A stretch of DNA of 64,000 nucleotides, taken from positions 248,001 through 312,000 of the forward strand of contig NW_002476224.1 in NCBI RefSeq assembly GCF_000189635.1. The letters are read 5' to 3'. Position 1 is the stretch's first letter. The number at the start of each line of letters is the position of its first letter. The translations under genes and the position numbers were made by a program. A model generated the notes under the pieces. That model was not told the DNA's origin and ran no database searches. It worked only from the letters and a program-made list of their open reading frames with translations. Below are positions 54,701-64,000 of the stretch, one piece after another. This DNA is from Tetrahymena thermophila SB210 (lineage: Eukaryota; Ciliophora; Oligohymenophorea; Hymenostomatida; Tetrahymenidae).

Positions 54701-56926
54701 CTTAAGAGTAGTTAAGCATCGGAGAATTTCAGTTCAAATTTTATTAATGAGAAAGGAGCTTAGTAGAAGATTTTAATTGAAGATAGTAGAAAAAATGAAA
54801 CTCACAGCAACTAATAATAACTCGAAGTAAACAATCAAATACCATAGCCTATCTAAAAAAATGTTTAATAGAATTTACCATAAATAAATATAAATTATTA
54901 TTAAGGCGATTCTCATAAAAGTTCCACTCATAGTGACAGGAATCAAATAAATGGCAATAATTTTAGCACTAACAAAGCAAATAACAATTTTAATAATAAT
55001 TCTAATACATAAACTCAATATATAACACCATAGAAAACACAATACTCCTCAACTTATATTGACTCCACAAATATTATCAAAAATATGAAAGAACCCTATG
55101 CTCAAAACATCGATAGTTAGGATACAAAATAAAATAAAAACTAAATACCTATGAATGGAAATTAACATCATCTAAGCTATACATAACAGCCAACCTAATT
55201 TTAAAGCAATTTTGCAAAATAAGAACCTGTTTAAAGATCAAGAGCTAGCTCAACACAAAATTTAGATTAATAGCAAAATATTTTTTCTTCAAATATTAGA
55301 TTAAAAGATTAGGTAGACCCAAATTATAATTCTTAAGCCATTAATTAACGATCAAGGGTTAATTCAAATCATACTTAAGATTCTTAATTTTAATATCACA
55401 ATAATTTTAATCAGCTTGCATCTAATGGAGGACCTTAGTCAAATACTTATCAAACTAATCCTAATGCTTACAGTGTAAATAATAAGTAAGACTCTTTTAA
55501 CAAATTTGATAATAAAAATTTAAATTCAGCTCCAAACCTGATTAAGGGTTAAAATAATTAAGCTTTGATAAACAACTAAAACCAAATTAATAGTAATTAG
55601 TAGTTTAATCCTATTAGTAACCAAACTCAAAAAATTAACTAAAATGAAGATTATACTATTAATAACTAAAATGGAATAAGAGATCCTGGGTAGTTTAACC
55701 ATCCTAATATTAATAATGCTAAAACAGATTAATAAAAAGATTAGGGTTAAAGAAAGATAATTTAATTAGGAGGAAAAACTTACAATTAACCTTCAAACCA
55801 GAATTCTCAATAAAAAAATTATTAAATGATGGAGTCACCATATAGATCTAGTGATGAGAAAAGCAACCACTAAAGCAAAAGTTCAATATCAAAAACATAG
55901 ATTAATTAAAATAAATACTTTGCTCCTAATTTGGAAAAGACTTCCCCAAGTAGAGTAAAATATGCTTAGACAAATACACCTATATAAAATGTAATTTACT
56001 ATCTCTCTGAAGATTAATAATAACCAAATAATATAAAGTAAAACTAATTTGATGCCAATGATAAAAACAGCATTTAAAACTTAATTTAAAATAGAAATAA
56101 ATTAAGGGGTTAATAAAATGACTCAAGATACAATTCTCGTAGTATAAATTAATAATCTCCTGAATTTTCTAAGACATAATCTCCGAATATTAGAATAAAT
56201 AGACAACAAGAAAATATCAAGAAATTTTATGAAAGCAAGTAAGAGTAGCTAGAAAGGCTTTCAAACACAAAATAAAGTGAAAGTTCTAGTATCATAAGGA
56301 ACGAAAATTTATCTAACTCATCTGGGAATTTAAATAAATACATTCTTCCTAAAACGACTAGTTAAAATAATTAAAAGATTTAAGGTAATATTGGAATTAA
56401 TTTAAGTAAATTAAATAAAACTTAAATCCCTCAAAACAATAACGATCAATCTTCTTTACAAAGCCAATTCCAAAAAAGGATGAACAACTCTTAGATTTCT
56501 CCTTCTAAACTTACATAGATTATTGTAAAAGAAAAGCAGTCAAATTTCGATGATTCTTTTGCTAATAAAGACTATTCTGAATTTAATCCCACCAAAGTTT
56601 AAGGTTCACAAAATTAAATCTCCTCATATTCACATATAAAAGTAAAATAATTAAAATTATATAAAATGAAACTCAATAATTATTTAAAATTATATAGAGC
56701 ATGATATAGGAAACATAATCTAATTTGAGAATAAATCAACAAATAGAAACCATGTCACAAAAATCAAAATTAAATTCAAAAGGAAGAAGTAAGTTTTTTG
56801 TTTAAAGTTTAATAAAATTTTTATTAATTTTCTAAAAAAACAGTTTTTAGCGAAGAAAAATTATATTCACCTATGAATAGCAAGCTTTCTCAAACTGCAA
56901 GAGAATACAACAGATTTAATAATTGA
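51723..56926 (+). CDS. giant Gln/Asn-rich protein with internal repeats (1,659 aa)
   Basis: Four exons (51723-51980, 52094-56641, 56698-56788 and 56844-56926) with agreeing phases. No known domain is visible. The first 90 residues are basic and moderately ordered (SEKAYMALKFQQDKKKQR, ILKKMKEINKCQNVADFF). The second exon is 4.5 kb of Asn, Gln, Ser and Lys-rich sequence. Near residues 385-695 five copies of a unit built around NYNISQYNGLINNSDKIIKD lie in tandem. SPSK/SP-type short motifs in the last quarter could be phosphorylation sites. The end reads LYSPMNSKLSQTAREYNRF. Composition suggests a disordered scaffold or prion-like protein. Function is unknown. The first intron acceptor (52093) is the least certain join. 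Confidence 0.82.
52985..53910 (+). repeat. five-copy protein-coding repeat
   Basis: Units start near 52990, 53197, 53360, 53565 and 53785. Each reads NPQN-NYNISQY(N/K)GL followed by (I/V)NNS(D/E)KIIKD and then S(V/I)xRIVxQLQ. Spacing is about 165-220 bases with variable Gln/Asn filler. Unit 2 is the most diverged. Retention of the same core in otherwise drifting sequence points to selection on the core. Confidence 0.88.
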
Positions 56927-57961
56927 GATATTTTTAACATCTGAACTATGATTATAAAAATTTCCACTTATTTTAAAAATAAATATATTATAAATATTAC
57001 TTGTATTTTACTTTATTTGTTATGTAAATATTTTCTAAAATAACTTTTATTTTCTATTATCAAATTGATAAAGATATGTATGAAACAAAAATCACTTTGA
57101 TAAATTCGATGAAAAACAAACAAACTTTAAAAAGTGAGATAATGACAGATTTGAGAATTAAATATTTTATATTTCAAAATTTCAAATATAATTGTAAAAT
57201 TACTTTTTTAATTTACTGTTAAACACCTATAAAACTAAAGTATTATTTTAATTTTATTTAATTAATTTTTTAAAATAAAATATCTTACTTTAAAAAAAAA
57301 ATAAATTAAAAAATAGCCTTTTTGAGTTGAAAAATATAGTGAAATTTTCAATTAACATTTTTAAAAATTTTATAAATATGCTCTGAAGATAAAAATAATT
57401 TAGTCAAGTGCATATATAATATATATTATTTTTGATAAGCATATGATTATATATTTATAATTATAATATTTTATTATAACTTTAATTTATAATGTAAAAA
57501 ATTTTATTAAAAAATAAAAAATAATAAAATTATTTTAAGTACAAGATTTATATTTTATTAAATTAATAAAAATAAAGAATATTCTATTTAATTCATAAAG
57601 CTTTTTGATATTTGAATTACGGTTGAAGAAAAATTAACATTAATTGATAAATTTATAAAGTAATCAAAATTCACCATAATTAAATTTATAATAATTTAAT
57701 TAAGAAAATGAAAAGTATTATATTGAAATAATTGTCAATATTGCTTTTTGATGCGAAATATGTTGACTTCTTTATATTAAAGTATTGCAAATATTTTAGT
57801 AGACTAACTCTTTCTTACTTATGCTTGCTTATTTTGAAGGGTTAAATATTTTTAAATAAAAAAAGATATATTTTTTACTAAGTATTACTATAATTTATTT
57901 CTATTTAATTTTCTATAAAAAAAAAAAGTAAAAATATTGATTCAAAGCAATACCGCTTAAA
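56927..57961. other. AT-rich spacer of about 1 kb
   Basis: It separates two plus-strand genes. It includes an ATAATATATATTAT-type palindromic AT stretch near 57417-57430. No gene was seen. Confidence 0.55.
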
Positions 57962-58774
57962 ATGAAACCAAGCGAGCAAGAAATAAAAGAGGCTCATGCG
58001 TTAAAGGACGCTTTGAGAAGCAAAAGCAAGTTTCGTCCTGATTACTCTCAAGAAAGGTTAGACTAATAGCAAGAGATTTAAAAGGACAGAATCAAAGAAT
58101 ATGAAATTAGAAATTTTAGAGAAATGTTAAGATTGATTCCAGAAGTGAGAAAAAAGATTCCTAAATCAGAATAAGAAACTTCAATTAAGCTTTATGATGA
58201 TTACAATAATAGTGTTTAAAAATCTACTTTATTTATTATCCCTATTTCATTTTTCGCTTTTTGCAATAAACGCATGTAAAATCTTATGGGAAAGCCTGGA
58301 ACTTTCATTCTTTCAATAGCATCAACGACTATGATGACATTTACTAATTTAATATTTTTCTAGCCTCTCTTACATTAGGAAAAGATATAAAGATTAAGGA
58401 ATATTTGCAATTAATATAAACCAATCATTAGAGATCAAAATTATTTAGATTATTTAAATTTCAATAAATCTTATAGGATGGATGAAAAACTCCTTTAAAA
58501 TGAAGTTATAGCAGATCGTGTTTAAGCTGCTTATTAATAGTTTATACCAATATTTAAGGAAGGAAAATATACTTACTCTCATAGAGGATAGTTAAGGAAG
58601 TAGCTTTCAGAATTAGAAGCAGAAATAGATGAGGATTTTAGAAAATAGCTTGAGGAAGGTAAAGAATTTGCAAGACAAGTACAGTAAAAAATGCTTTAAA
58701 GAGAGCTGTTAAAACAGTAATAAGAATAATAAAAACAATAAGAAGAATAAAAAATACTATAATAACAAAAATGA
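57962..58774 (+). CDS. unknown protein with two membrane segments (270 aa)
   Basis: Single exon, ATG 57962 to TGA 58772-58774. The N-terminal 85 residues are charged and helical (EIKEAHALKDALRSKSKF, EIRNFREMLRLIPEVRKK). Two hydrophobic segments follow (STLFIIPISFFAFC and GTFILSIASTTMMTFTNLIF) with a short basic loop containing NKRMQNLMGK. The soluble C-terminal half ends in a Gln-rich coiled coil. No family is recognised. Size, paired helices and a basic loop would fit a ciliate-specific mitochondrial inner-membrane subunit, but there is no direct evidence and no clear targeting leader. Confidence 0.72.
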
Positions 58775-59682
58775 AAACTATTTTAATAGCTAGTTTATAT
58801 TTATTCCACTTAAATTTAATACTAATTCCTATAAACAAAATTAAATTATAATATGCATTTTTGGCCGAAATATAATTAGTTCTATCTATTTTTTAAATTT
58901 AGTATTTTACTTAATTAATTAAATAAATCAATTTATTTTAAAACATTTAATTTAATTTTTTAAACAATGCTTATCAAAAACAACTAGTAAATCGAATATT
59001 TCAACATTAAAATTAAAATTTTAATAAATATAAAGAACAATAAATAATTTCAAGTATGGTATATTTGTTAATTATATAAATCTGCACAATTATCTGTCTT
59101 TCAAGCTAATATTTTATAAAGACAATAATAATAAGTTTTAATTAATTCCTTATTTCATATTTTTAAAAAATATTTAATTAGTAATGTTTAAAATAAACCT
59201 AAAAATGGTTAATTACAATAATCAATTTAAAACTCTAATATTTTTCTGTTATTTAATGGGTTAAATTTCGTGAAAATTACAAAACTTAGTTTATAAAATT
59301 TTACCTAAATATTTTAGATTAAAAAATAAATAGTTTACTTTATTGAGTGATAAAAAATTTTTTGCAATAATTGAGCAAAACGAAATTATTTGAATGAATA
59401 AATTGATTGATACATAATATAAAATGGCATTCATAGAAAACAAAGCATTATGTTAAATTTTTTATTGATAAAAATATTGTAGATAACATTAAAATTTTAT
59501 ATCCAATACAGAATATAATCGTTATATACTAAAAATTACATTATTTATTTATTTTCTTACTTACTTAACAAATCTTTTAATTATTTTTTAAAGCTGTTTT
59601 AATTTCTGTTACTATTTTGTTTATATAACTAATTATGCTAATTTCATTTATCTTTCTTTTGTTTAGAGATTAATACTTACTT
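58775..59682. other. convergent 3' spacer
   Basis: About 900 bases, AT-rich. No gene was seen. Confidence 0.55.
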
Positions 59683-61180
59683 TCACTCAGTAATTACTGA
59701 GCTCTTTTCTTCTTCAGTGAGTTAGTTAAATATAGGGAGAGAAATAGAATTGAATGTTTTAATGTTGACTTATCTAACTCTATTGTGTTTAATCTTTTAT
59801 TTTAATAAATGAGGAACAGTGTTGTATATTCCGTGAATAATGTTTTTAACAATATCTTTTATATTCATGTTTGTTCTGGCTACTTTGATGGTACTATTTA
59901 TTTTTATAAAAAGTTAGCTTAGATATATATCTACTAAAAAATTATATTATTACTAGACAGGACCGTTACCCATAGAGAAGTAGGTGTAATTAGCTAAATC
60001 ATTTAAATATGCTTAGTAGTCGTCACCAAACTTTTCCTTTTAATCAGCAGGTACTTCCTTGCAGTTAATAGGGAAGGGAATTCTATTTATATTATAAAAA
60101 TAAAATTAATTTATTAGTTTTCTAATTGCTAATTTATTTACTTCTTTCTTTCATAAAAAACTTTTCCAGTAGGTTTACGAATCAATTCGTAAATAGAGTA
60201 GTCAACAAAGAAGAGATCGTAAGAGTAGAAGAGTTTTAGCTTATCTTTGTAAGTGGGGAACTTCTTGTCGATCTTTGAGTATCCCATAACACGAGCAATA
60301 TTGGGAATATCTAAATTTTTAATCTTATCTTTGTATTCTCTTTGAGGATCCTTGGTGAAGATACAGAACTTGGAGCTTTATTCTGCGCCATAAATAGGAA
60401 CAGGTAAAGAACTATTTTAAAAGATTGTGTTAAAATATTTTTTATTTTAATTGTTTTAAAAACTTAGTAAATGAAAGCAATATCTACAAATTGTTCTACT
60501 TAACCTTTTAAATAACACTAGTTATTTTATTGCTATTTTATTAAGCGTCTAAGATTTTAATCTTATTAAAAATTTTAATAGCTAGTCTAAATAAGAGAAT
60601 TCGATAGAATTATCAAGTAGGATATTGCTTTTATCACTTTAGTTAGCAAGAAGCTGTTTAAGCTTAATTAATTTATTTACATCTAGAGAGGTCTGATTGA
60701 ATATTCTTCAGGAATCTTGGAAAGGACAATTTCAATGTAGATAAAATCATCATCTTAATCGAGTAAATCATTCTATTTCTTGTGACCTTAGTGGTATTTG
60801 ATCAAAGATTTAGCAGCCTTCTTTATGAGTTCCTTATCTAATTTAATTTTTTGGATAGTACGTTTGCGCAACTAATTGTAAAGATGATTTTCTGCATTTA
60901 CAAAAGCAGCATAGTCATCGACCTTAGGCTTGGTAGAACTGATTTTTTTCTTTTTTTCTTCAGCAGCCTTGACAGGATCAACCTTTTTGATGGCTTTAGA
61001 TTTAAGAATCATTTTTTCTTATTTAGTCATTTTCTTTGCCTTTCTTTCCTTGGCTTGACCTAATTTCTTTTTGATATCTTCCAACTTTTGAGTCTTGAGC
61101 TCAGCTCTCTTCTCCTTTTTCTTATCATCTTTTGTTTGCTTTTCAGCTAAGAGTTTTTAGAATTATTTCTTATCAACCAT
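59683..61180 (-). CDS. L1-domain nucleolar protein (RSL1D1/Cic1/Utp30 type)
   Basis: Four exons (61180-60681, 60411-60142, 60082-59954 and 59893-59683) give 369 residues, with agreeing phases. The N-terminal 95 residues are very Lys-rich (KKKEKRAELKTQKLEDIKKK), typical of nucleolar proteins. The L1-like fold follows in order: AAKSLIKYHQGHKKQNDLL, FIYIEIVLSKIPEEYSIRPL, LPVPIYGAEQSSKFCIFTKD, NIARVMGYSKIDKKFPTY, LFYSYDLFFVDYSIYELI, GNGPVYTIKVARTNM and DIVKNIIHGIYNTVPHL, ending NIKTFNSISLPIFNQL. These blocks match L1-superfamily ribosome-biogenesis factors rather than the ribosomal proteins uL1 themselves, because of the long basic N-terminus. Expected role is in pre-rRNA processing in the nucleolus. 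Confidence 0.86.
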
Positions 61181-63054
61181 TTATAATAACTTATTTATTT
61201 TAATTGATTTTATTTCTTTCTTAGAAATTAATTAATCTTCTTTGTTTTTAGCTGTTTATTAAAATTCTATTTATCAATTTGGTCTTAAGATCTCAATGAA
61301 GATTTTATGATTTTTTAAATAATATCAAATATTATTATCCTTTTCTCGTTTTAATTTTGAACCTTCTACATATCAATACTAATAACCATTCTAAAATGCT
61401 CTTTTTACTTCGCATTCTTATGTGTTAATTAATTAATTCGTTAATAACTAATTCCCTTCATTTATTAGCAATGCTAAATGAAACCAAGCGATTTTTAAAT
61501 TTATTTTTACAATTAAAATTATTTTTCTTTTTAATTTAATTAATTAATAAAAATAAAAAAATTTTTACAGCAAAGTTGCCTTTTACATTTCAATTTTAAA
61601 CTAAATATTTATTTTTATTTAAAAATTTAGTTAAAACAAATAAATATTAAAATAAATAAAAGAGATCTTCCAACATATTTAAATTTTTTAATTTTACAAA
61701 TAAATAAATATTAATTAATAAAATTCTAAAATAGTTTTAAATAATATTAAATTAATTAAAAAATGAGTTAAACTTTTAATGTTCAAATAATTATATATAT
61801 ATTTTTATGTATGAATTGAATTAAGTATTATTCTATATAAATCCATCCTATTACTTCAAAAAACAAATAAATTATCAATTAAAATAAAAATGATTAAATG
61901 AAAATTCATTAATTGATAAATTCTTGGTTTATAAAAAATAAATCAATAGAATTATTTACTAAATTTAGAAGAATATTTTTAATAAAATTGTAAATGAATT
62001 TAAAAATTTTATTTAAAACATTTTTCAAAGAAATTATAATTTTACTTAGTATCAATCAATATTTTAATAATAAATTTTACTGAATTTTTAAATGTTTATT
62101 TAGAATGTATAATCAATTTCATTTTTAGTTTTATAATATCTTCTTAAAATTTTATGATTCCTCAATTTTATAATTTTATTGAATCTAAATCTATTTTTGC
62201 AAATATTGATTGCAGAATTTTTTTAAATTTATTTTTAATTTAAAATAGATTAAAAATTGATATATATTTTCATTCAAATCATAATTTATATGGGTTCAAA
62301 AAATACTTATCAAAAAAATTTATTTATTTTAAGTAATTTTAAATATTTTTTTAATTTGAATTTATTACAGATCGGTATTAAAACTATTCTAAATATCTCA
62401 GCACTATGCTTATTTTACAGAAAGTACCTTAAATCCTTAAGGAATACCAATGTCTTCATAACCTTTGTAGCTAATAAATCTAAGCTTGATTTTAAATTAA
62501 AAACTCTCAAATTAACTTTATGTAAAATTTTAATAGATAATTTTTATAAAATATAAATAAGTTATTTTTAACTTTAACCAAACAAAGTTATTAAGTTATT
62601 ATTCTTTATTGAATAAAATTATTTATTGTTTTAAAGTGAAAAAATAAATTTGGTTAATTTATATATTAATATTACATCTTTAATTTAATTATTATTTTTA
62701 CTTTTATTTTTATTTTTATAGTTTTATTTATTATGTTATGTTCATTCATAATTTTTATGAAAGCAAATACAAGTCTATCTTAATTAACATAATTCTACTT
62801 TTAAACAAAATGAAATTCATTTTTGTTTACTTAATTAGAAATTTGTTTTAAAATAATTTAAAATTCATAAAGGAAATAATTAAAATTTTAAGTTCTTCAA
62901 AACATATTTTTTATCTATTATTTATATTTTACAATTAACTCAATAAACATTTACTAAAATAAATTTGAATAAAAGTATGTATAATAATTTAAATATTTTA
63001 ATTTCAGAATAATTAGAAGATATTTCAAATTTCAAAAAATATTTTATTCTTCCT
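61181..63054. other. spacer of about 1.9 kb
   Basis: Mostly A/T-only DNA. One more complex island lies at about 62365-62540, open on both strands but without a convincing start or splice sites (see findings). Confidence 0.5.
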
Positions 63055-64000
63055 TCACTTACGAAATTTTTAGCGATTCTTGAATAATGAAGTCCCGAAA
63101 TAAGCAAAAACTATTATCATGCTGAGAATAATTAATTCATTTCTTAGATAGCAGACTCCATCCATAATAATTATTTTGGGAGATAGTTTTGGAACAAACT
63201 CAAATTTTGATTCGTCAGTGTTTTCTTCAGATTAAAAGAAATAGGATTCTTCTTGTTCTTCCTTTAAAAGCTTCATTTTTTATTAATACTCTTTAATCTA
63301 AAAATCTATTTCTGATTGCTTTTTAATTTTAAACTCTTCACAACCTAGTGCCAAAAAGAGTATCAAAAATAGGAGTGCAAGTATAAATAACTAAGTCCAG
63401 CCAATTTTAGTCATTCTATAAATAAAATTTTTATTAAAAACGATCATTTTAAGAATAAAAATATTAATTTTAATGTTGAAAGATTAATTACTGGAAAAAT
63501 GAAGGTTTATTGGATTATTATGATATTGCAAGTATTCTCTTTTTCTTATTTTAATCAAATTAATATGATAAGTCAATTAAACTTTCTCTTTTAGGCAAGC
63601 TGCCTTTGATATCTTTTTTTTTAGAATTTAATTCTTTATCAAAAACGATCTTTTCGCCTAAAAATATATGCCAAAATCCCATTCCTGATGCAATAATAAA
63701 TGCATCCCTAATGTCATTAATAAATTTGAGTTCATATTAATCAAGATCAGTATCTAGCTTAACATAATTTTTAACGTAATAAGCAGATAAATATTCCTTT
63801 AAAAATTTATCATTTTCGAAACTTTCTTTGTCTGTAATTTCCACTAATTTTGCATACGATTCCATCCTAATTCATAGAGTTCAAATTATTTAAGTTATGT
63901 TTAAAATATAAAATACTTTTTTATTGTGTCTTTATCATATGCTTAAACATTTTATGGGAGAGATAAATCTATGTATTTAGGCTTATAGCAGAATAATCCA
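63055..64000 (-). CDS. unknown membrane protein, 5' end beyond the window
   Basis: Three exons are visible (64000-63917, 63866-63492 and 63415-63055). Introns 63867-63916 and 63416-63491 join in phase, and the gene ends at TGA 63055-63057. The frame is open at the right edge, so the start is missing. The middle exon codes a soluble helical region (ITDKESFENDKFLKEYLSAY, FINDIRDAFIIASGMGFWHI). The last exon has one strong membrane segment (LFILALLFLILFLALGC), a charged stretch, then a second hydrophobic segment (ELIILSMIIVFAYFG) before the end. The last exon alone starts with ATG and could pass for a small separate gene. The phase-perfect splice argues it is part of the larger one. No family is recognised. 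Confidence 0.7.

Noticed and set aside
62257-62556. Plus-strand 99-codon frame as a gene
   Set aside because: It opens on a non-ATG codon in A/T-only DNA, most of it is low complexity, and no splice pair or motif supports it. The complex core is listed only as an observation.

Overview
The window is nuclear DNA of a ciliate that reads TAA and TAG as glutamine and stops only at TGA. It most resembles Tetrahymena, probably macronuclear. The clearest proof is the mitochondrial ATP synthase beta gene (45932-48957, minus), a conserved housekeeping protein whose frame contains many TAA/TAG codons at glutamine positions and closes on TGA. DNA outside exons is extremely AT-rich, introns are mostly 47-130 bases with GT(A)...AG ends, and most genes look monocistronic with AT-rich spacers of 0.3-2.8 kb. 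Under the standard code nearly every gene here would look broken. I rebuilt the exons by hand. In all multi-exon models the exon lengths and intron phases add up to one open frame.

Layout. 1-1223: 3' end of a PG-rich-repeat (SHIPPO-like) gene. 1553-1635: tRNA-Leu(UAA). 1941-6757: a six-TM, cyclic-nucleotide-domain potassium channel. 7839-14164: a 1,731-residue coiled-coil/EF-hand protein that may be an axonemal AXDND1 relative. 15278-16294: an unknown coiled-coil protein. 17230-18729: a seven-TM protein with an RGS-like tail. 20212-22340: a secreted beta/gamma-crystallin protein of the Tetrahymena granule-tip (Grt/Igr) type with a Ser/Gly linker. 22780-25457: two tandem HP1-like chromodomain genes. 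25931-32862: three tandem paralogues of an unrecognised family sharing a C-terminal domain of about 135 residues. 33555-37644: a TBC (Rab-GAP) protein. 38145-39086: pirin. 40124-42347: a coiled-coil protein. 43856-44710: mitochondrial ribosomal protein uS17m. 45932-48957: ATP synthase beta. 51723-56926: a 1,659-residue Gln/Asn-rich protein with an internal five-copy repeat. 57962-58774: an unknown two-TM protein. 59683-61180: an L1-domain protein of the RSL1D1/Cic1/Utp30 type. 63055-64000: a membrane protein running off the right edge.

The part most likely to be undescribed lies between 22.8 and 32.9 kb. Two HP1-like genes are followed by three same-strand paralogues, and the spacers in front of the first two paralogues carry five exact same-strand copies of TAGACACTTT. 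No retroelement, Polinton, insertion sequence or CRISPR array was seen. Functional links between neighbours are not expected as in bacterial operons. The only clear local relationships are the two tandem-duplication clusters.
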